Origin: Pelagibacterium montanilacus
Lineage (GTDB): Bacteria; Pseudomonadota; Alphaproteobacteria; Rhizobiales; Devosiaceae
Direction: 5' to 3'
Assembly (NCBI RefSeq): GCF_003992665.1
Contig: NZ_RZMX01000025.1
Span: 142,321 to 206,320 of the forward strand
DNA length: 64,000 nucleotides
Below the pieces are notes generated by a model that saw only the letters and a program-made list of their open reading frames with translations, was not told where the DNA came from and searched no databases. The translations under genes and the position numbers were made by a program. The first letter of the stretch is position 1, and every line of letters starts with the position of its first letter. Shown one piece after another: positions 1 through 13,909 of this stretch.

Positions 1-2
1 TC

Positions 3-767
3 GCGGTGGTGACCGGCGCCTCCGAAGCGATCATCCACAAGGAATTCCACCTCTCTTCGGCCGACCCCAACGTGGTGGGCCAGGACAAGGTGCGCGTGAT
101 CGGCGAGACCAATTACGACGTGGCCGACCAGCTCTCGAACATGGGCATGGAAGCGATCCACCCGCGCGCCGCCAAATCGCTGCGCCAGGCCGGCATCCCG
201 CTTCGGGTCAAGAACGCCTTCGAGCCCGATCATCCCGGCACCGTCATCCGGTCCGACCTCGAGGCCCGCACCCCGGGCGCCGAGATCGTGACCGGCCTCA
301 AGGACGTCTTTGCCCTCGAATTCTACGACCAGGACATGGTCGGGGTTAAGGGCTACGACTCCAAGATTCTCGACGCGCTGACCCGCCACAAGGTCTGGAT
401 CATTTCCAAGACCTCGAACGCCAACACCATCACCCATTTCCTCAAGGGCTCGATGAAGGCGATCAAGCGGGTCGAGGCCGATCTGGCCGAAGCCTTCCCC
501 ACCGCCTCGATCGCGCTGCGCCGCGTGGCGATGGTCTCGGCGATCGGTCGCGATCTGCGCGGGGCATCGACGCTGGCCCGGGCCATCGGCATTCTCGCCG
601 AAAAGGGCATCGAGCCGCTCGGGATCACCGACATGATCCGCAAGGTCGACCTGCAGGTCATCGTCGACGAAGACGACTTCGACGCCGCTATCAAGGCGTT
701 GCATGGCGCCCTCATCGAGGACGCCCAAACACAGGACACGCCCGCTGGGCTTACCGCGGCGGCCTGA
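3..767 (+). CDS. Aspartate kinase, ectoine-operon type, C-terminal part (5' end outside window)
   Basis: Only the last 254 or so codons lie here; the frame is open to the left edge. Aspartate kinase phosphorylates aspartate, the first step toward lysine, threonine, methionine and ectoine. The end of the catalytic domain is visible (MGMEAIHPRAAKSL, IPLRVKNAF) followed by two ACT-type regulatory segments. Segments such as SKTSNANTITHFLKGS and IEPLGITDMIRKVDLQ resemble the Ask_Ect family that sits behind ectABC rather than ordinary LysC, whose tail has a different ACT pattern. If so, the ect genes lie just left of the window. A strong terminator follows, so this is the last gene of its transcript. 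Aspartate kinase identity is firm; the ectoine subtype is less so. Confidence 0.85.
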   Translation, partial: AVVTGASEAIIHKEFHLSSADPNVVGQDKVRVIGETNYDVADQLSNMGMEAIHPRAAKSLRQAGIPLRVKNAFEPDHPGTVIRSDLEARTPGAEIVTGLKDVFALEFYDQDMVGVKGYDSKILDALTRHKVWIISKTSNANTITHFLKGSMKAIKRVEADLAEAFPTASIALRRVAMVSAIGRDLRGASTLARAIGILAEKGIEPLGITDMIRKVDLQVIVDEDDFDAAIKALHGALIEDAQTQDTPAGLTAAA

Positions 768-797
768 AAACAATAACTTCAGATGCTTCACCACCTT

Positions 798-831
798 GCG
801 CCGGGGCCCTTGGGCTTCCGGCGCTTTTTTT
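798..831 (+). terminator. Intrinsic terminator of the aspartate kinase transcript
   Basis: Perfect 7-bp stem GCGCCGG/CCGGCGC around a 13-nt loop, followed at once by seven T residues. It lies 30 bases after the kinase stop codon and just before the end of the convergent deoD gene. Confidence 0.85.
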
Positions 832-843
832 GTCTTTTCTTGC

Positions 844-1551
844 TCAGGCCAGCGCCGTCTCCAGCGCGATCCCGATCATGTCCGAGAGCGAGGATTGCCG
901 CGCATCCGCGTCGATCTCATCGCCCGTGACGAGACAATCGCTCATGGTGCACACCGCCAGCGCCTCCACCCCGAACCGGGCCGCCAGCGTATAGAGCGTC
1001 GCCGCCTCCATCTCGACCCCAAGCACTCCGTGGGCGATCAGCCTGTCATAGGCCGCCAGCGCATCGGGGTGGTAAAAGACGTCCGAGGACACCAGCCCGC
1101 CCACATGGGCGACAACGCCCTTCGCCTTGGCCGCTTCGGCGGCCGCGCGCAACAGCCCGAAATCGGCCGCCGGGGCGAACCCATAGGCCCCGAACCCGTC
1201 TTTCACGATCGTGGAATCGGTCGAAGCCGCGATCCCCAGGATCACCTCGCGCACCTTCACCTTCGCGTTCAGTCCTCCGCAGGTGCCCACCCGGATCAGG
1301 CGCCTCGCCCCATAGGTCGTGATCAGCTCGTGCACATAGATCGCCGTCGAGGGCTGGCCCATGCCCGTGGCCTGCACCGAAACCGGGGTACCCTTGTAGG
1401 TGCCGGTGTATCCCAGGCAATTGCGCACCGAATTGACCAGCCGGGCATCGTCCAGAAACGTCTCGGCGATCCACTTGGCCCGGAGCGGGTCTCCGGGCAG
1501 GAGTACCGCCGGGGCATAGTCTCCGGGCTTGGCATTGTTGTGAGGGGTCAT
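844..1551 (-). CDS. deoD: Purine-nucleoside phosphorylase (DeoD type)
   Basis: Cytosolic hexameric phosphorylase that splits purine (deoxy)nucleosides into free base and (deoxy)ribose-1-phosphate for salvage. About 235 residues, the normal DeoD length. Family marks are [14 protein letters not shown] near the N-terminus, RVGTCGG, the nucleoside-binding [10 protein letters not shown] and the catalytic Asp region [10 protein letters not shown]. The ATG at 1551 is chosen over an ATG 13 codons upstream because AAGGA lies 7 nt before it and the protein then begins [14 protein letters not shown] as in homologues. It stands alone, facing the aspartate kinase gene. Confidence 0.93.
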   Translation of the reverse strand: MTPHNNAKPGDYAPAVLLPGDPLRAKWIAETFLDDARLVNSVRNCLGYTGTYKGTPVSVQATGMGQPSTAIYVHELITTYGARRLIRVGTCGGLNAKVKVREVILGIAASTDSTIVKDGFGAYGFAPAADFGLLRAAAEAAKAKGVVAHVGGLVSSDVFYHPDALAAYDRLIAHGVLGVEMEAATLYTLAARFGVEALAVCTMSDCLVTGDEIDADARQSSLSDMIGIALETALA

Positions 1552-1697
1552 CGTCTGGTCCTTGCATGCGCTTGGGGTCTGGCCCCCCAAGACTAAAGCG
1601 ATTGCCCTCCCTCGGGCAATCGGGACGGCGCGGGGGTTTCACCCCCCTTGTGCTTGGCAATGGCCCGCGATTGCAGTATTGAGCGGTCGACAAGATC

Positions 1698-1733
1698 GTA
1701 CCGACGGGTACAGTTGGGCGGCCTCTGGGCCGC
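1698..1733 (+). other. Two small inverted repeats in the leuD leader
   Basis: GTACC-GACG-GGTAC (1698-1711) is followed by a hairpin GCGGCC-tctg-GGCCGC (1718-1733), 27 bases before the leuD start. No leucine-rich leader peptide is visible, so there is no evidence for classic attenuation. The role is unknown. Confidence 0.35.
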
Positions 1734-1759
1734 AGAACCGGGGAGAGAAGGCGAAAAGC

Positions 1760-2365
1760 ATGGACAAGTTCACCACCCTCACGGGCGTCGCCGCGCCGCT
1801 GCCGATCATCAATATCGACACCGACATGATCATCCCCAAGCAGTACCTCAAGACGATCAAGCGCACCGGGCTGGGCACCGCGCTGTTCTCGGAAATGCGC
1901 TACAACGAGGACGGCAGCGAAAAGCCCGATTTCATCCTCAACAAGCCCGCTTATCGCGGCGCAAAGATCGTGATCGCCGGCGACAATTTCGGCTGCGGCT
2001 CGTCGCGCGAGCACGCGCCCTGGGCCCTGCTCGACTACGGCATCAAATGCGTCATCTCCACGAGCTTTGCCGACATTTTCTACAACAACTGCTTCAAGAA
2101 CGGCATCCTGCCCATCGTGGTCACGCCCGAGCAGCTCGAACTGCTCCTCGACGACGCCGAGCGCGGCTCCAACGCCACCCTCACGGTCGATCTCGAGAAC
2201 CAGACCATTTCGGGCCCCGATGGCGGCTCCATCCATTTCGACATCGATCCCTCGCGCAAGCACGTGCTGCTCGAAGGGCTCGACGACATCGCCATGACGC
2301 TCAAGAGCGACGAGACCATCGCCGGCTATGAGACCAAAATGGCCGAGAACCGCCCCTGGGTGTAG
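1760..2365 (+). CDS. leuD: 3-isopropylmalate dehydratase small subunit
   Basis: Small subunit of isopropylmalate isomerase; with LeuC (not in this window) it converts 2- to 3-isopropylmalate in leucine synthesis. 201 residues, the usual size. Swivel-domain marks are present: [14 protein letters not shown], the conserved [17 protein letters not shown], and [17 protein letters not shown]. The ATG at 1760 gives the canonical MDKFTTLTG start and has AGAAGG upstream. leuB follows after one short gene, so leucine synthesis is clustered here, probably in one transcript. Confidence 0.96.
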   Translation: MDKFTTLTGVAAPLPIINIDTDMIIPKQYLKTIKRTGLGTALFSEMRYNEDGSEKPDFILNKPAYRGAKIVIAGDNFGCGSSREHAPWALLDYGIKCVISTSFADIFYNNCFKNGILPIVVTPEQLELLLDDAERGSNATLTVDLENQTISGPDGGSIHFDIDPSRKHVLLEGLDDIAMTLKSDETIAGYETKMAENRPWV

Positions 2366-2375
2366 CAAGGGCCTG

Positions 2376-3029
2376 ATGGCGATGGCGCTCACCCGTCCCC
2401 AGATCGGCTTTGTAGCGGCGGGGACCGCGCTGACACTGGTGCTGGCCGTTCTGGTCCCCGCGCTCACCCCGCTGGTCCCGCCCTTTGTCGGGTATGCCGG
2501 CACCATGCTCCTTTATTGGATCGGGTTCTGTGTGCCGGTCTTTCTCGTGCTTGTGCCCCCCGGCCGGCGCCGGGCCCTTTTCAGCCTGAGCCTTGACGCC
2601 AGGAACCGCTGGGTTCCCCTCGCCATCGGCGTGCAGGTGCTGGCGGTGGCGATCGGCGCCTTCGTGCCGGTCCTCGGCGCGCTCACGGCGCTGTCGCTGG
2701 CGCTGGCCGGCGCGATGGCCCTGATCAACGGCGTGCTCGAAGAGGCAGCCTGGCGCGGCACAGTGATCGAGGCGTTCGCCAACCGGCCCATCGCCGGATT
2801 TGCCCTCGGCTGGGCGCTGTTCACGCTCTGGCACGTGCCCCTGGCGATGGCCGCCGGCACTGTCTATCCCGGGGGCCCGGCCGCGCTCGTCGGAGGCGCG
2901 GCGGGGCTGGGGCTGTTCTGGAGCCTCATTGCCTGGCGCACGCGCACGATCGGCTGGATCGCGCTTGCCCATATCGGCACCAATTTCTTTGCATTTTCCG
3001 CCCTCAACGTGGAGAACGGCTGGGTCTGA
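2376..3029 (+). CDS. CPBP-family intramembrane metalloprotease (CAAX protease-like)
   Basis: Membrane protein of about 217 residues with some six hydrophobic segments. It carries the three CPBP/ABI motifs: EEAAWRG (the double Glu that binds metal) near residue 120, [11 protein letters not shown], and HIGTNFFAF near the C-terminus. Family members cleave membrane substrates or prenylated-type peptides; the substrate here is unknown. The ATG at 2376 has AAGG 5 nt upstream, ten bases after the leuD stop, so it is likely cotranscribed with leuD and leuB although no link to leucine synthesis is known. Confidence 0.85.
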   Translation: MAMALTRPQIGFVAAGTALTLVLAVLVPALTPLVPPFVGYAGTMLLYWIGFCVPVFLVLVPPGRRRALFSLSLDARNRWVPLAIGVQVLAVAIGAFVPVLGALTALSLALAGAMALINGVLEEAAWRGTVIEAFANRPIAGFALGWALFTLWHVPLAMAAGTVYPGGPAALVGGAAGLGLFWSLIAWRTRTIGWIALAHIGTNFFAFSALNVENGWV

Positions 3030-3079
3030 CACCCGCGCCCCTCCCGAACCCCTCAATCCGAAAGGTATCAATCAGTCCC

Positions 3080-4174
3080 ATGACCAACACCCTTTTCCTG
3101 CTCCCCGGCGACGGCATCGGCACCGAGATCATGGCCGAGGTCGAAAAGCTCATCACCCATCTCAACGCCAGCGGGGCGACCGATTTCGCCACCCAGAGCG
3201 GGCTGGTGGGTGGCGCCGCCTATGACGCGCACGGGGCGGCGATCTCGGAAGCGGACATGGAAAAGGCGCTGGCCGCCGACGCTGTGATCTTTGGCGCGGT
3301 GGGCGGCCCCAAATGGGACGACGTGCCCTATGACGCGCGCCCCGAGGCGGGCCTTCTGCGTCTGCGCAAGGATCTGGGCCTGTTTGCCAATCTGCGCCCC
3401 GCCATCTGCTACTCCGCGCTCGCGGCGGCGTCCTCGCTCAAGCCCGAGCTGGTCGAAGGGCTCGATATCCTGATCGTGCGCGAATTGACCGGCGGGGTCT
3501 ATTTCGGCGAGCCCAAGGAAATCACCGAGCTGGGCAATGGCGCCAAGCGCGCCGTCGACACCCAGGTCTACGAGACCTACGAGATCGACCGCATCGCGCG
3601 CGTCGCCTTCGACCTCGCCATGACCCGGGGCAAAAAGGTTCATTCCGCCGACAAGAAGAACGTCATGAAGTCCGGCGTCCTCTGGGACGAGGTCGTGCGC
3701 ACCGCCGCAAAGGACTATCCGGAAATCGACTTCCACCACATCCTCGCGGACAACGCGGCCATGCAGCTCGTGCGCACGCCCAAGCAGTTCGACGTCATGG
3801 TCACCGACAATCTGTTTGGCGACATCCTTTCGGACGTGGCCGCCATGCTCACCGGCTCGCTGGGCATGCTGCCCTCCGCCTCTCTGGGCGCCCCCGATGC
3901 CCAGACCGGCAAGCGCAAGGCCATGTACGAGCCCGTGCACGGCTCGGCGCCCGATATCGCGGGCAAGGGGATCGCCAATCCCATCGCCATGATCGCGAGC
4001 TTTGCCATGGCCCTGCGCTATTCCTTCGGGATGGTGGAGTTGGCCGACCGGGTGGAAAAGGCGATCTCGGACGTGCTCGATGACGGCCTGCGCTGCGCCG
4101 ACATCATGCAGACCGGATGCCGCCAGGTCACCACCTCGGAAATGGGCGACGCGATCATCGCCAGGCTCGGCTGA
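3080..4174 (+). CDS. leuB: 3-isopropylmalate dehydrogenase
   Basis: NAD-dependent oxidative decarboxylation of 3-isopropylmalate to 2-oxoisocaproate, the third step of leucine synthesis. 364 residues, full length. Marks: [12 protein letters not shown] at the N-terminus, [15 protein letters not shown], the substrate Lys/Asp region, [14 protein letters not shown] and the NAD-binding [18 protein letters not shown]. It is 50 bases after the CPBP gene on the same strand and is followed 15 bases later by a glyoxalase-fold gene. Confidence 0.97.
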   Translation: MTNTLFLLPGDGIGTEIMAEVEKLITHLNASGATDFATQSGLVGGAAYDAHGAAISEADMEKALAADAVIFGAVGGPKWDDVPYDARPEAGLLRLRKDLGLFANLRPAICYSALAAASSLKPELVEGLDILIVRELTGGVYFGEPKEITELGNGAKRAVDTQVYETYEIDRIARVAFDLAMTRGKKVHSADKKNVMKSGVLWDEVVRTAAKDYPEIDFHHILADNAAMQLVRTPKQFDVMVTDNLFGDILSDVAAMLTGSLGMLPSASLGAPDAQTGKRKAMYEPVHGSAPDIAGKGIANPIAMIASFAMALRYSFGMVELADRVEKAISDVLDDGLRCADIMQTGCRQVTTSEMGDAIIARLG

Positions 4175-4189
4175 GGACGGGTCGGACCA

Positions 4190-4549
4190 ATGGAACACCG
4201 CGCGACTATCCCGATGCTCCGCAGCTTCGACGAGGACAAGGCGCGCGGTTTCTATTGCGGGTTTCTCGGGTTCTCGGTCGATTTCGAGCACCGCTTCGCT
4301 CCCGGCATGCCGCTCTTCATGTCGGTCAGCCGGGGCACCATCACCTTCTGGATCACCGAGCACCATGGCGATGCCACCCCCGGCGCCCATGTGGCGGTCA
4401 AGGTGACCGGGCTGGCGGCCTTCCACCGCGCACTCTCGGCCTCGGACTACCCCAACATGCGGCCGGGGCTCGATGACCATATCGGGGGCGGCAAGGTCGT
4501 CGCAGTCACCGATCCCTTCGGCAATCGCATCGATTTCATCGAGGATTGA
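4190..4549 (+). CDS. VOC/glyoxalase-superfamily protein
   Basis: Small protein of 119 residues with the paired beta-alpha-beta-beta-beta layout of the vicinal oxygen chelate fold. It starts with IPMLRSFDEDKARGFYCGFLGF and ends with VVAVTDPFGNRIDFIED, both typical of the bleomycin-resistance-like branch. Metal or antibiotic binding cannot be told from the sequence. It lies 15 bases after leuB and is likely cotranscribed. The specific function is unknown. Confidence 0.8.
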   Translation: MEHRATIPMLRSFDEDKARGFYCGFLGFSVDFEHRFAPGMPLFMSVSRGTITFWITEHHGDATPGAHVAVKVTGLAAFHRALSASDYPNMRPGLDDHIGGGKVVAVTDPFGNRIDFIED

Positions 4550-4768
4550 CCCGGACCGGGAACGTCCGGGGCGCGAGGGGCTTAACCATCGGGGGCGAAA
4601 CAAGAGCGCGCCGGCCGGTTGAACCGGGCTGCGATTGGTTAACGATTGTGGACGGGGCCGGCGTAGCGGTCTATAAGCAGCCGCTGCCCATGGCCCTCCC
4701 GGAGGCTTCCCCTTGCGGGACCTGTCTCCGGACGCGCCCGGACAAGAAACTGCTTGGAGTTGGCCGCT

Positions 4769-5425
4769 ATGGTGAGAGTGAAAACGACGACGTCCATCGG
4801 GAGCCTGTGCGCTGCCCTGTTTCTGGCTGGCTGCGCGAGCACGACCACCCCGCCCGCCACCGGTCTGCCCCAGCCCGCACCGATCACCCCGATCACCACG
4901 GGCACCGTCGAAAGTTCCGACCTGCCCCCCATCGGCGGCGGGACCGGAGATCAGGGCGCCGGATCGACCTTCCGGTCCTCGTCCGCCCTGCCAGCCGATA
5001 CGCGAGTGTCGAACGCTTCGAGTGTCTACGACCCCTCCGGCAGCAGCGACGCGGCGTCCACGACCACCTCGGGCGGCTTTGTTTCTCTAGACGACATTTC
5101 CCCGGTGGGAACCTCTTCAGGCGGGCGGAATCTTTCGGGCGACCTGACCATGGAAGGGCTGCTGGGCGGCTGGACCCTCCGCGCCGGCACCACCGAATGC
5201 CGGCTCAACCTCACCTATACCGCCAAGGGCGCCACGGGCCATTACCGCGCTTCGACCCCGGGCTGCACCCAGGAGACACTGGCCGGCGTTGCCGCCTGGC
5301 AGCTCCTCGGAAGCCAGATCCAGCTCTATGACGATGCCGACCAGCTCATCGGCACCCTGCTGCGCTCGGGCGACCGGTTCGTGGGAACCCTTGCGGGCGG
5401 CCAGTCCGTCACCCTGACCGGCTGA
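4769..5425 (+). CDS. Lipoprotein with AprI/Inh-type metalloprotease-inhibitor domain
   Basis: 218 residues. The N-terminus is a lipoprotein signal with lipobox LAGC near residue 19, so the protein is lipid-anchored. A long low-complexity Pro/Ser/Thr-rich stretch follows. The last 90 residues start LGGWTLRAGTTECRLNL and contain the paired Cys and beta pattern of the Inh inhibitor family known from Pseudomonas and Serratia alkaline-protease operons. No protease gene is adjacent; many rhizobial proteins of this kind are stand-alone. The ATG at 4769 (GGAG 9 nt upstream) is preferred to a TTG five codons earlier. Confidence 0.75.
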   Translation: MVRVKTTTSIGSLCAALFLAGCASTTTPPATGLPQPAPITPITTGTVESSDLPPIGGGTGDQGAGSTFRSSSALPADTRVSNASSVYDPSGSSDAASTTTSGGFVSLDDISPVGTSSGGRNLSGDLTMEGLLGGWTLRAGTTECRLNLTYTAKGATGHYRASTPGCTQETLAGVAAWQLLGSQIQLYDDADQLIGTLLRSGDRFVGTLAGGQSVTLTG

Positions 5426-5431
5426 GCGCCC

Positions 5432-6580
5432 TTGGCGTCCGACCAACCCGAAGGCGGCGTTCTCGACCGCTATGCAGAGATGGTCGTCTCCGGCCATTTG
5501 AGGGCCGACCCCGCCCAGAAGGCCGCCGCCGCCAAGCTCGACGCCTTGGCGCGCCGTCTCTCGGATCTGGAATCGGGATCGGGCTCCATCCTCGCCTCGC
5601 TCTTTCGCCGCAAGCGTTCTGCTCCGCGCGGGCTCTACATCTGGGGCGATGTGGGCCGGGGCAAGACCATGCTCATGGACCTTTTTTACGACTCCGTGCC
5701 CGTCGAGGCGCGCCGCAGGGTCCATTTCCACGAATTCATGAACGAGGTGCACGAGGCGATCGCCGCCTTCCGCGCCGAGGACCGCAAGACCGAGGGCGCG
5801 CGCGATCCCATTCCCTCGGTGGCCCGCACCGTCTCGCGCGCCGTGCGGCTGTTGTGCTTTGACGAATTCGTGGTCTCCGACATCACCGACGCCATGATCC
5901 TCAAACGCCTGTTCGAGGTGCTGTTCAAGGACGGGGTCGTGGTCGTCGCCACCTCCAACATCCCCCCCGACCGGCTCTACTGGAACGGGCTCAACCGCCA
6001 GCTTTTCACCCCCTTCATCGCGCTGCTGGAAAGCCAGTGCGAGGTCTACAATCTCGACGCCGAGACCGACTACCGCCGCGACAAGCTCTCGGGACGGGAA
6101 GTCTATCGTTTCGGCACCGGCGATGACGTGCGCCGGCAGATGGATACGCTCTTTGACGAGCTGACCGGCGGGGTCCCGCCCCGCCCCGCCAGCGTCGAGA
6201 GCCTCGGGCGCACCATTGCCGTCCCCGCCCAGGCCATGGGCGTGGCCCGCTTTGCCTTCTCCGATCTGTGCGAAAAGCCCCTGGGCGCGCGCGATTACCT
6301 GCGGATCGCCAAGGCCTACCACACCCTCGTGCTCGACGGCGTGCCGGTGTTCTCGCGCCTGCGCACCGACGCCTCCAAGCGCTTCATCCTGCTCGTCGAC
6401 ACGCTTTACGACCGCGGGGTCAAGCTCGCGGCGAGTTTCGAAGCCCCGCTCGATCAATTGGCCCGCGACAAGGACACCGCGTTCGAGTTCGCCCGGTGCC
6501 TGTCGCGTCTCGAGGAGATGCGCTCGACCGACTACATCGCCCAGCCGCTGCGCCAGGACAGGCTGCCCGAAGCGTCCTGA
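5432..6580 (+). CDS. zapE: Cell division protein ZapE (AFG1-like ATPase)
   Basis: AAA-type ATPase of 382 residues, normal ZapE length. In E. coli ZapE acts at the division ring and affects FtsZ bundling; the mitochondrial homologue is AFG1/LACE1. Walker A reads YIWGDVGRGKTMLMD near residue 72, Walker B LLCFDEFVVSDI near 148, with the sensor segment VATSNIPPDRLYWNGLNR. The start is a TTG only six bases after the lipoprotein stop, so coupling is likely. zapE next to mdh and the suc genes is a familiar arrangement in Hyphomicrobiales. Confidence 0.93.
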   Translation: MASDQPEGGVLDRYAEMVVSGHLRADPAQKAAAAKLDALARRLSDLESGSGSILASLFRRKRSAPRGLYIWGDVGRGKTMLMDLFYDSVPVEARRRVHFHEFMNEVHEAIAAFRAEDRKTEGARDPIPSVARTVSRAVRLLCFDEFVVSDITDAMILKRLFEVLFKDGVVVVATSNIPPDRLYWNGLNRQLFTPFIALLESQCEVYNLDAETDYRRDKLSGREVYRFGTGDDVRRQMDTLFDELTGGVPPRPASVESLGRTIAVPAQAMGVARFAFSDLCEKPLGARDYLRIAKAYHTLVLDGVPVFSRLRTDASKRFILLVDTLYDRGVKLAASFEAPLDQLARDKDTAFEFARCLSRLEEMRSTDYIAQPLRQDRLPEAS

Positions 6581-6694
6581 GCGCGACGAACACGCGCTTT
6601 CCCCGGCAGGGAAAGTGTCAGGATTGCAGACCTATTCTGGAGACCCCGACGACCGAAATCTGCCGGAATCGGCAGCGTTAGACGAAGGGTTCAC

Positions 6695-6723
6695 TTGCGT
6701 CCGATGGTCACACGGTCTAAGGA
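6695..6723 (+). promoter_or_regulatory. Probable promoter core for mdh and the TCA cluster
   Basis: TTGCGT (6695-6700), 17-nt spacer, TAAGGA (6718-6723), 43 bases before the mdh start. The same core, TTGCGC-N17-TAAGGC, lies upstream of atpH in this window, which makes chance less likely. Read by eye only. Confidence 0.5.
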
Positions 6724-6763
6724 TGCCCCAGAGGAGAGCCAACTTTACCTATAGGGAAATTAG

Positions 6764-7729
<966 letters not shown>

Positions 7730-7756
7730 CCGGCATAACAAGGAAGTGCGAGAGCA

Positions 7757-8953
7757 ATGAACATTCACGAATACCAGGCCAAGCAGCTCCTCAAGGGCTA
7801 TGGCGCTCCGGTTGCCCAGGGCGTCGCGATCCAGTCGGCCGACGAGGCCGAAGCCGCCGCCAGATCGCTGCCCGGCCCGCTCTATGTGGTCAAGTCCCAG
7901 ATCCATGCGGGCGGCCGGGGCAAGGGCAAGTTCAAGGAACTGGGCCCCGATGCCAAGGGCGGAGTGCGCCTGGCCAAATCCGTGGACGAGGCGGTCGCCC
8001 ACGCCCGCGAGATGCTCGGCAACACGCTGGTGACCGCCCAGACCGGCGACGCCGGCAAGCAGGTCAACCGCCTCTATATCGAGGACGGCGCCGACATCGA
8101 TCGTGAACTCTATCTCTCGCTTCTGGTCGATCGCACCACGGGCCGGGTGGCCTTCGTCGCCTCCACCGAGGGCGGCATGGACATCGAGGCCGTGGCCGAG
8201 CACACGCCCGAAAAGATCTTCACCCTGCCCATCGATCCCGACACCGGGGTCACCGACGCCGATGCCGACAAGCTCGCCCGGAGTCTGGTGCTCGAGGGCA
8301 AGGCCGCCGATCAGGCCAAGGGCGTCTTCAAGCTGCTCTACACCGCCTTTGTCGAAAAGGACATGAGCCTTCTCGAGATCAACCCCTTCATCGTCATGGA
8401 GAACGGCGACGTTCGCGTGCTCGATGCCAAGGTGAGCTTCGACGGCAACGCGCTGTTCCGCCACGAGGACGTGGTCGCCCTGCGCGATCTGTCCGAAGAG
8501 GACGCAAAGGAAATCGAGGCCTCCAAATGGGACCTCGCCTATGTGGCGCTCGACGGCAACATCGGCTGCATGGTCAACGGCGCGGGCCTGGCCATGGCAA
8601 CCATGGACATCATCAAGCTCTATGGCGCCGAGCCGGCCAACTTCCTTGACGTGGGGGGCGGCGCCTCCAAGGAGAAGGTCACCGCCGCCTTCAAGATCAT
8701 CACCGCGGACCCGGCCGTCAAAGGCATCCTGGTCAACATCTTCGGCGGCATCATGCGCTGCGATGTGATCGCCGAGGGCGTGATCGCCGCGGTCAAGGAC
8801 GTGGGGCTCAACGTCCCGCTCGTCGTCCGTCTCGAGGGCACGCGCGTGGCCGAGGGCAAGAAGATCATCGACGAGAGCGGGCTCAACGTCATCTCCGCCG
8901 ACGATCTGGACGACGCCGCCCAGAAGATCGTGGCCGCCGTCAACTCCAAATAG
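7757..8953 (+). CDS. sucC: Succinyl-CoA synthetase (ADP-forming) beta subunit
   Basis: 398 residues, full length. With SucD it converts succinyl-CoA to succinate with substrate-level phosphorylation. The ATP-grasp N-terminus ([30 protein letters not shown]) and the C-terminal ligase domain ([33 protein letters not shown]) are complete. Unusually, a gene for a small secreted protein separates it from sucD. Confidence 0.97.
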   Translation: MNIHEYQAKQLLKGYGAPVAQGVAIQSADEAEAAARSLPGPLYVVKSQIHAGGRGKGKFKELGPDAKGGVRLAKSVDEAVAHAREMLGNTLVTAQTGDAGKQVNRLYIEDGADIDRELYLSLLVDRTTGRVAFVASTEGGMDIEAVAEHTPEKIFTLPIDPDTGVTDADADKLARSLVLEGKAADQAKGVFKLLYTAFVEKDMSLLEINPFIVMENGDVRVLDAKVSFDGNALFRHEDVVALRDLSEEDAKEIEASKWDLAYVALDGNIGCMVNGAGLAMATMDIIKLYGAEPANFLDVGGGASKEKVTAAFKIITADPAVKGILVNIFGGIMRCDVIAEGVIAAVKDVGLNVPLVVRLEGTRVAEGKKIIDESGLNVISADDLDDAAQKIVAAVNSK

Positions 8954-9013
8954 GGCTTGAACGAGTCGTACCGAAAAGGGAGGGCCCCCGAGAACGGGGC
9001 CGATACCAAAGCA

Positions 9014-9679
9014 GTGAAGCTGGCCGCGCTCCAAACCAATTTCTGTCTGGCGTCCGCGCTTGTTGGCCTTTTGGCCACGGGCGCGGCGCTGGCCGAGGAC
9101 GGGCCCGAACCCTCGGTGCCCGATGGGCCGCGGTTTGTCGCGCTTTATGCCGAGGCGTGCTTTCCCGAGCGGTTCAGTTTCGATGCCACGCTGGCCCACG
9201 CCCAGTCCATCGGCTGGACCGATCGCGATCTGGTGCTCTTTGATCCCTACACCCGGCTCATGGAAGCCTCCCGGCAGGGCTACGAGGCCGAGATCGCCGA
9301 CGGCTTTGAGGCCGAGATGCGCATTGCAGGCCTCTGGCGGAAGGACGAGGGCAGGACCTATGTCTTCGTCGTCACCGAAGTGCTCAGCGAACATATCGAT
9401 CTCGTGGGCTGCTATGTCTACGATTTCGACGCCACCGCGCCGATCGACCCCGCTTTCGTCACCGACCTGCTGGGCCAGCCGATCGCCTACCGCACCGATG
9501 GGGATGACCCGCTTTTCGCCCAGCCCGAATCCGAAATCGTGAGCGTGGTCTGGGGGCCTCCCCCCGATTATCCGCGCATGCTCGACACCTATCTCACCTT
9601 CCTTCCCGAAGGTTCGCCCCATGAGGCCGTCACAGGCTTTTCCGGCCTCATGATCAAATCCGAAACGTCGCTGCCTTAA
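9014..9679 (+). CDS. Secreted protein of unknown function between sucC and sucD
   Basis: 221 residues from the GTG at 9014. That start gives a clean Sec signal peptide (KLAALQTN then a hydrophobic run ending ATGAALA before EDGPEP); an upstream TTG at 8957 would bury the signal behind 19 charged residues. The mature part is acidic, has single Cys residues near [12 protein letters not shown] and LVGCYVYDF, and matches no family I recognise. It is in line with its neighbours on the plus strand and must lie in the same transcript as the TCA genes. No good ribosome binding site is seen before either start. Confidence 0.65.
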   Translation: MKLAALQTNFCLASALVGLLATGAALAEDGPEPSVPDGPRFVALYAEACFPERFSFDATLAHAQSIGWTDRDLVLFDPYTRLMEASRQGYEAEIADGFEAEMRIAGLWRKDEGRTYVFVVTEVLSEHIDLVGCYVYDFDATAPIDPAFVTDLLGQPIAYRTDGDDPLFAQPESEIVSVVWGPPPDYPRMLDTYLTFLPEGSPHEAVTGFSGLMIKSETSLP

Positions 9680-9736
9680 GGGTCAGGTCCGACTGCATTG
9701 GCCCCAAAGGGGCAAAACGGAGCAAAAGACAAGACA

Positions 9737-10642
9737 ATGTCCATTCTCGTCGACCGCAACACCAAGGTCCTGGTTCAGGGCCTCACCGGCAAGACCGGAA
9801 CCTTCCACACCGAGCAGGCCCTGGCCTATTTCGGCACCCAGATGGTAGGCGGCATCCACCCCAAGAAGGGCGGGGAAACCTGGTCTTCGGGCGTGGACGG
9901 CACCGAGCTGCCGGTCTTTGCCTCGGTCGCCGAGGGGCGCGAGCGCACCGGCGCCAACGCCTCGGTCATCTATGTGCCCCCCGCGGGCGCGGCCGCCGCG
10001 ATCATCGAGGCGATCGATGCGGGCATCGAGCTGATCGTCGCGATCACCGAGGGCGTGCCGGTCATGGACATGATCAAGGTCAAGGCCCGGCTCGAGAAAT
10101 CCAGTTCCCGCCTGATCGGCCCCAACTGCCCGGGCGTGCTCACGCCCGAGCAGTGCAAGATCGGCATCATGCCGGGCAACATCTTTTCCAAGGGTTCGGT
10201 GGGCATCGTCTCGCGTTCGGGCACGCTCACCTACGAGGCCGTGTTCCAGACCACCAACGAAAAGCTCGGCCAGACCACCGCGGTCGGCATCGGCGGCGAT
10301 CCGGTCAAGGGCACCGAGTTCATCGACATGCTCGAGATGTTTCTGGCCGACGAGGAAACCAAGTCGATCATCATGATCGGCGAGATCGGCGGCTCGGCCG
10401 AGGAAGAAGCCGCCCAGTTCCTGATCGACGAGGCCAGGAAGGGCCGGAAAAAGCCCATGGCGGGCTTCATTGCCGGTCTCACTGCGCCTGCTGGCCGCAC
10501 CATGGGTCACGCCGGGGCGGTGATCTCGGGCGGCAAGGGCGGCGCCGAGGACAAGATCGCGGCCATGGAAGCGGCCGGCATCAAGGTCTCGAAATCCCCC
10601 GCACGGATCGGGGCGACCCTTGTCGAGGTCTTGAAGGGCTGA
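9737..10642 (+). CDS. sucD: Succinyl-CoA synthetase alpha subunit
   Basis: 301 residues. CoA-binding Rossmann N-terminus ([20 protein letters not shown]), [21 protein letters not shown], and the phosphohistidine loop near the C-terminus, seen as [19 protein letters not shown]. Start set at the ATG at 9737, which gives the family-standard MSILVDRNT. About 210 bases without a gene separate it from sucA. Confidence 0.97.
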   Translation: MSILVDRNTKVLVQGLTGKTGTFHTEQALAYFGTQMVGGIHPKKGGETWSSGVDGTELPVFASVAEGRERTGANASVIYVPPAGAAAAIIEAIDAGIELIVAITEGVPVMDMIKVKARLEKSSSRLIGPNCPGVLTPEQCKIGIMPGNIFSKGSVGIVSRSGTLTYEAVFQTTNEKLGQTTAVGIGGDPVKGTEFIDMLEMFLADEETKSIIMIGEIGGSAEEEAAQFLIDEARKGRKKPMAGFIAGLTAPAGRTMGHAGAVISGGKGGAEDKIAAMEAAGIKVSKSPARIGATLVEVLKG

Positions 10643-10855
10643 ATTTTTCCGGTTTTGCTTTGCGTGGCGCCGTCAAGGTGCCACCATTGCACCTGAAGTG
10701 TGGGGCGACCGTGCGCAGCGGCCGGCCCGGACCGCAAGCAGAAGCGACCCCGCCGGCGCCTGGCGTGCCGGCACCGTAAAGACCAGAACCAGCGGACCGC
10801 ACCGGGCGGGCGGGCCGCGCAGACAGGATCGGGCGGATACCCGATCGGGACCCAG

Positions 10856-13840
<2,985 letters not shown>

Positions 13841-13859
13841 ATCAGAGCCATTGAAAGGG

Positions 13860-13880
13860 GCCGGGCATCTGATGCCCGGC
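13860..13880. other. Intercistronic hairpin between sucA and sucB
   Basis: Perfect 9-bp inverted repeat GCCGGGCAT-ctg-ATGCCCGGC with no T run, so not an intrinsic terminator. It may protect or split the mRNA; this is inference. Confidence 0.6.
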
Positions 13881-13909
13881 ACCCATGAGGATCAAAAGGA
13901 TACCCCACT

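Noticed and set aside
3068..4603. Minus-strand frame of 511 codons across leuB and the glyoxalase gene
   Set aside because: Codon-bias shadow; His/Asp/Gly-rich translation with no family marks.
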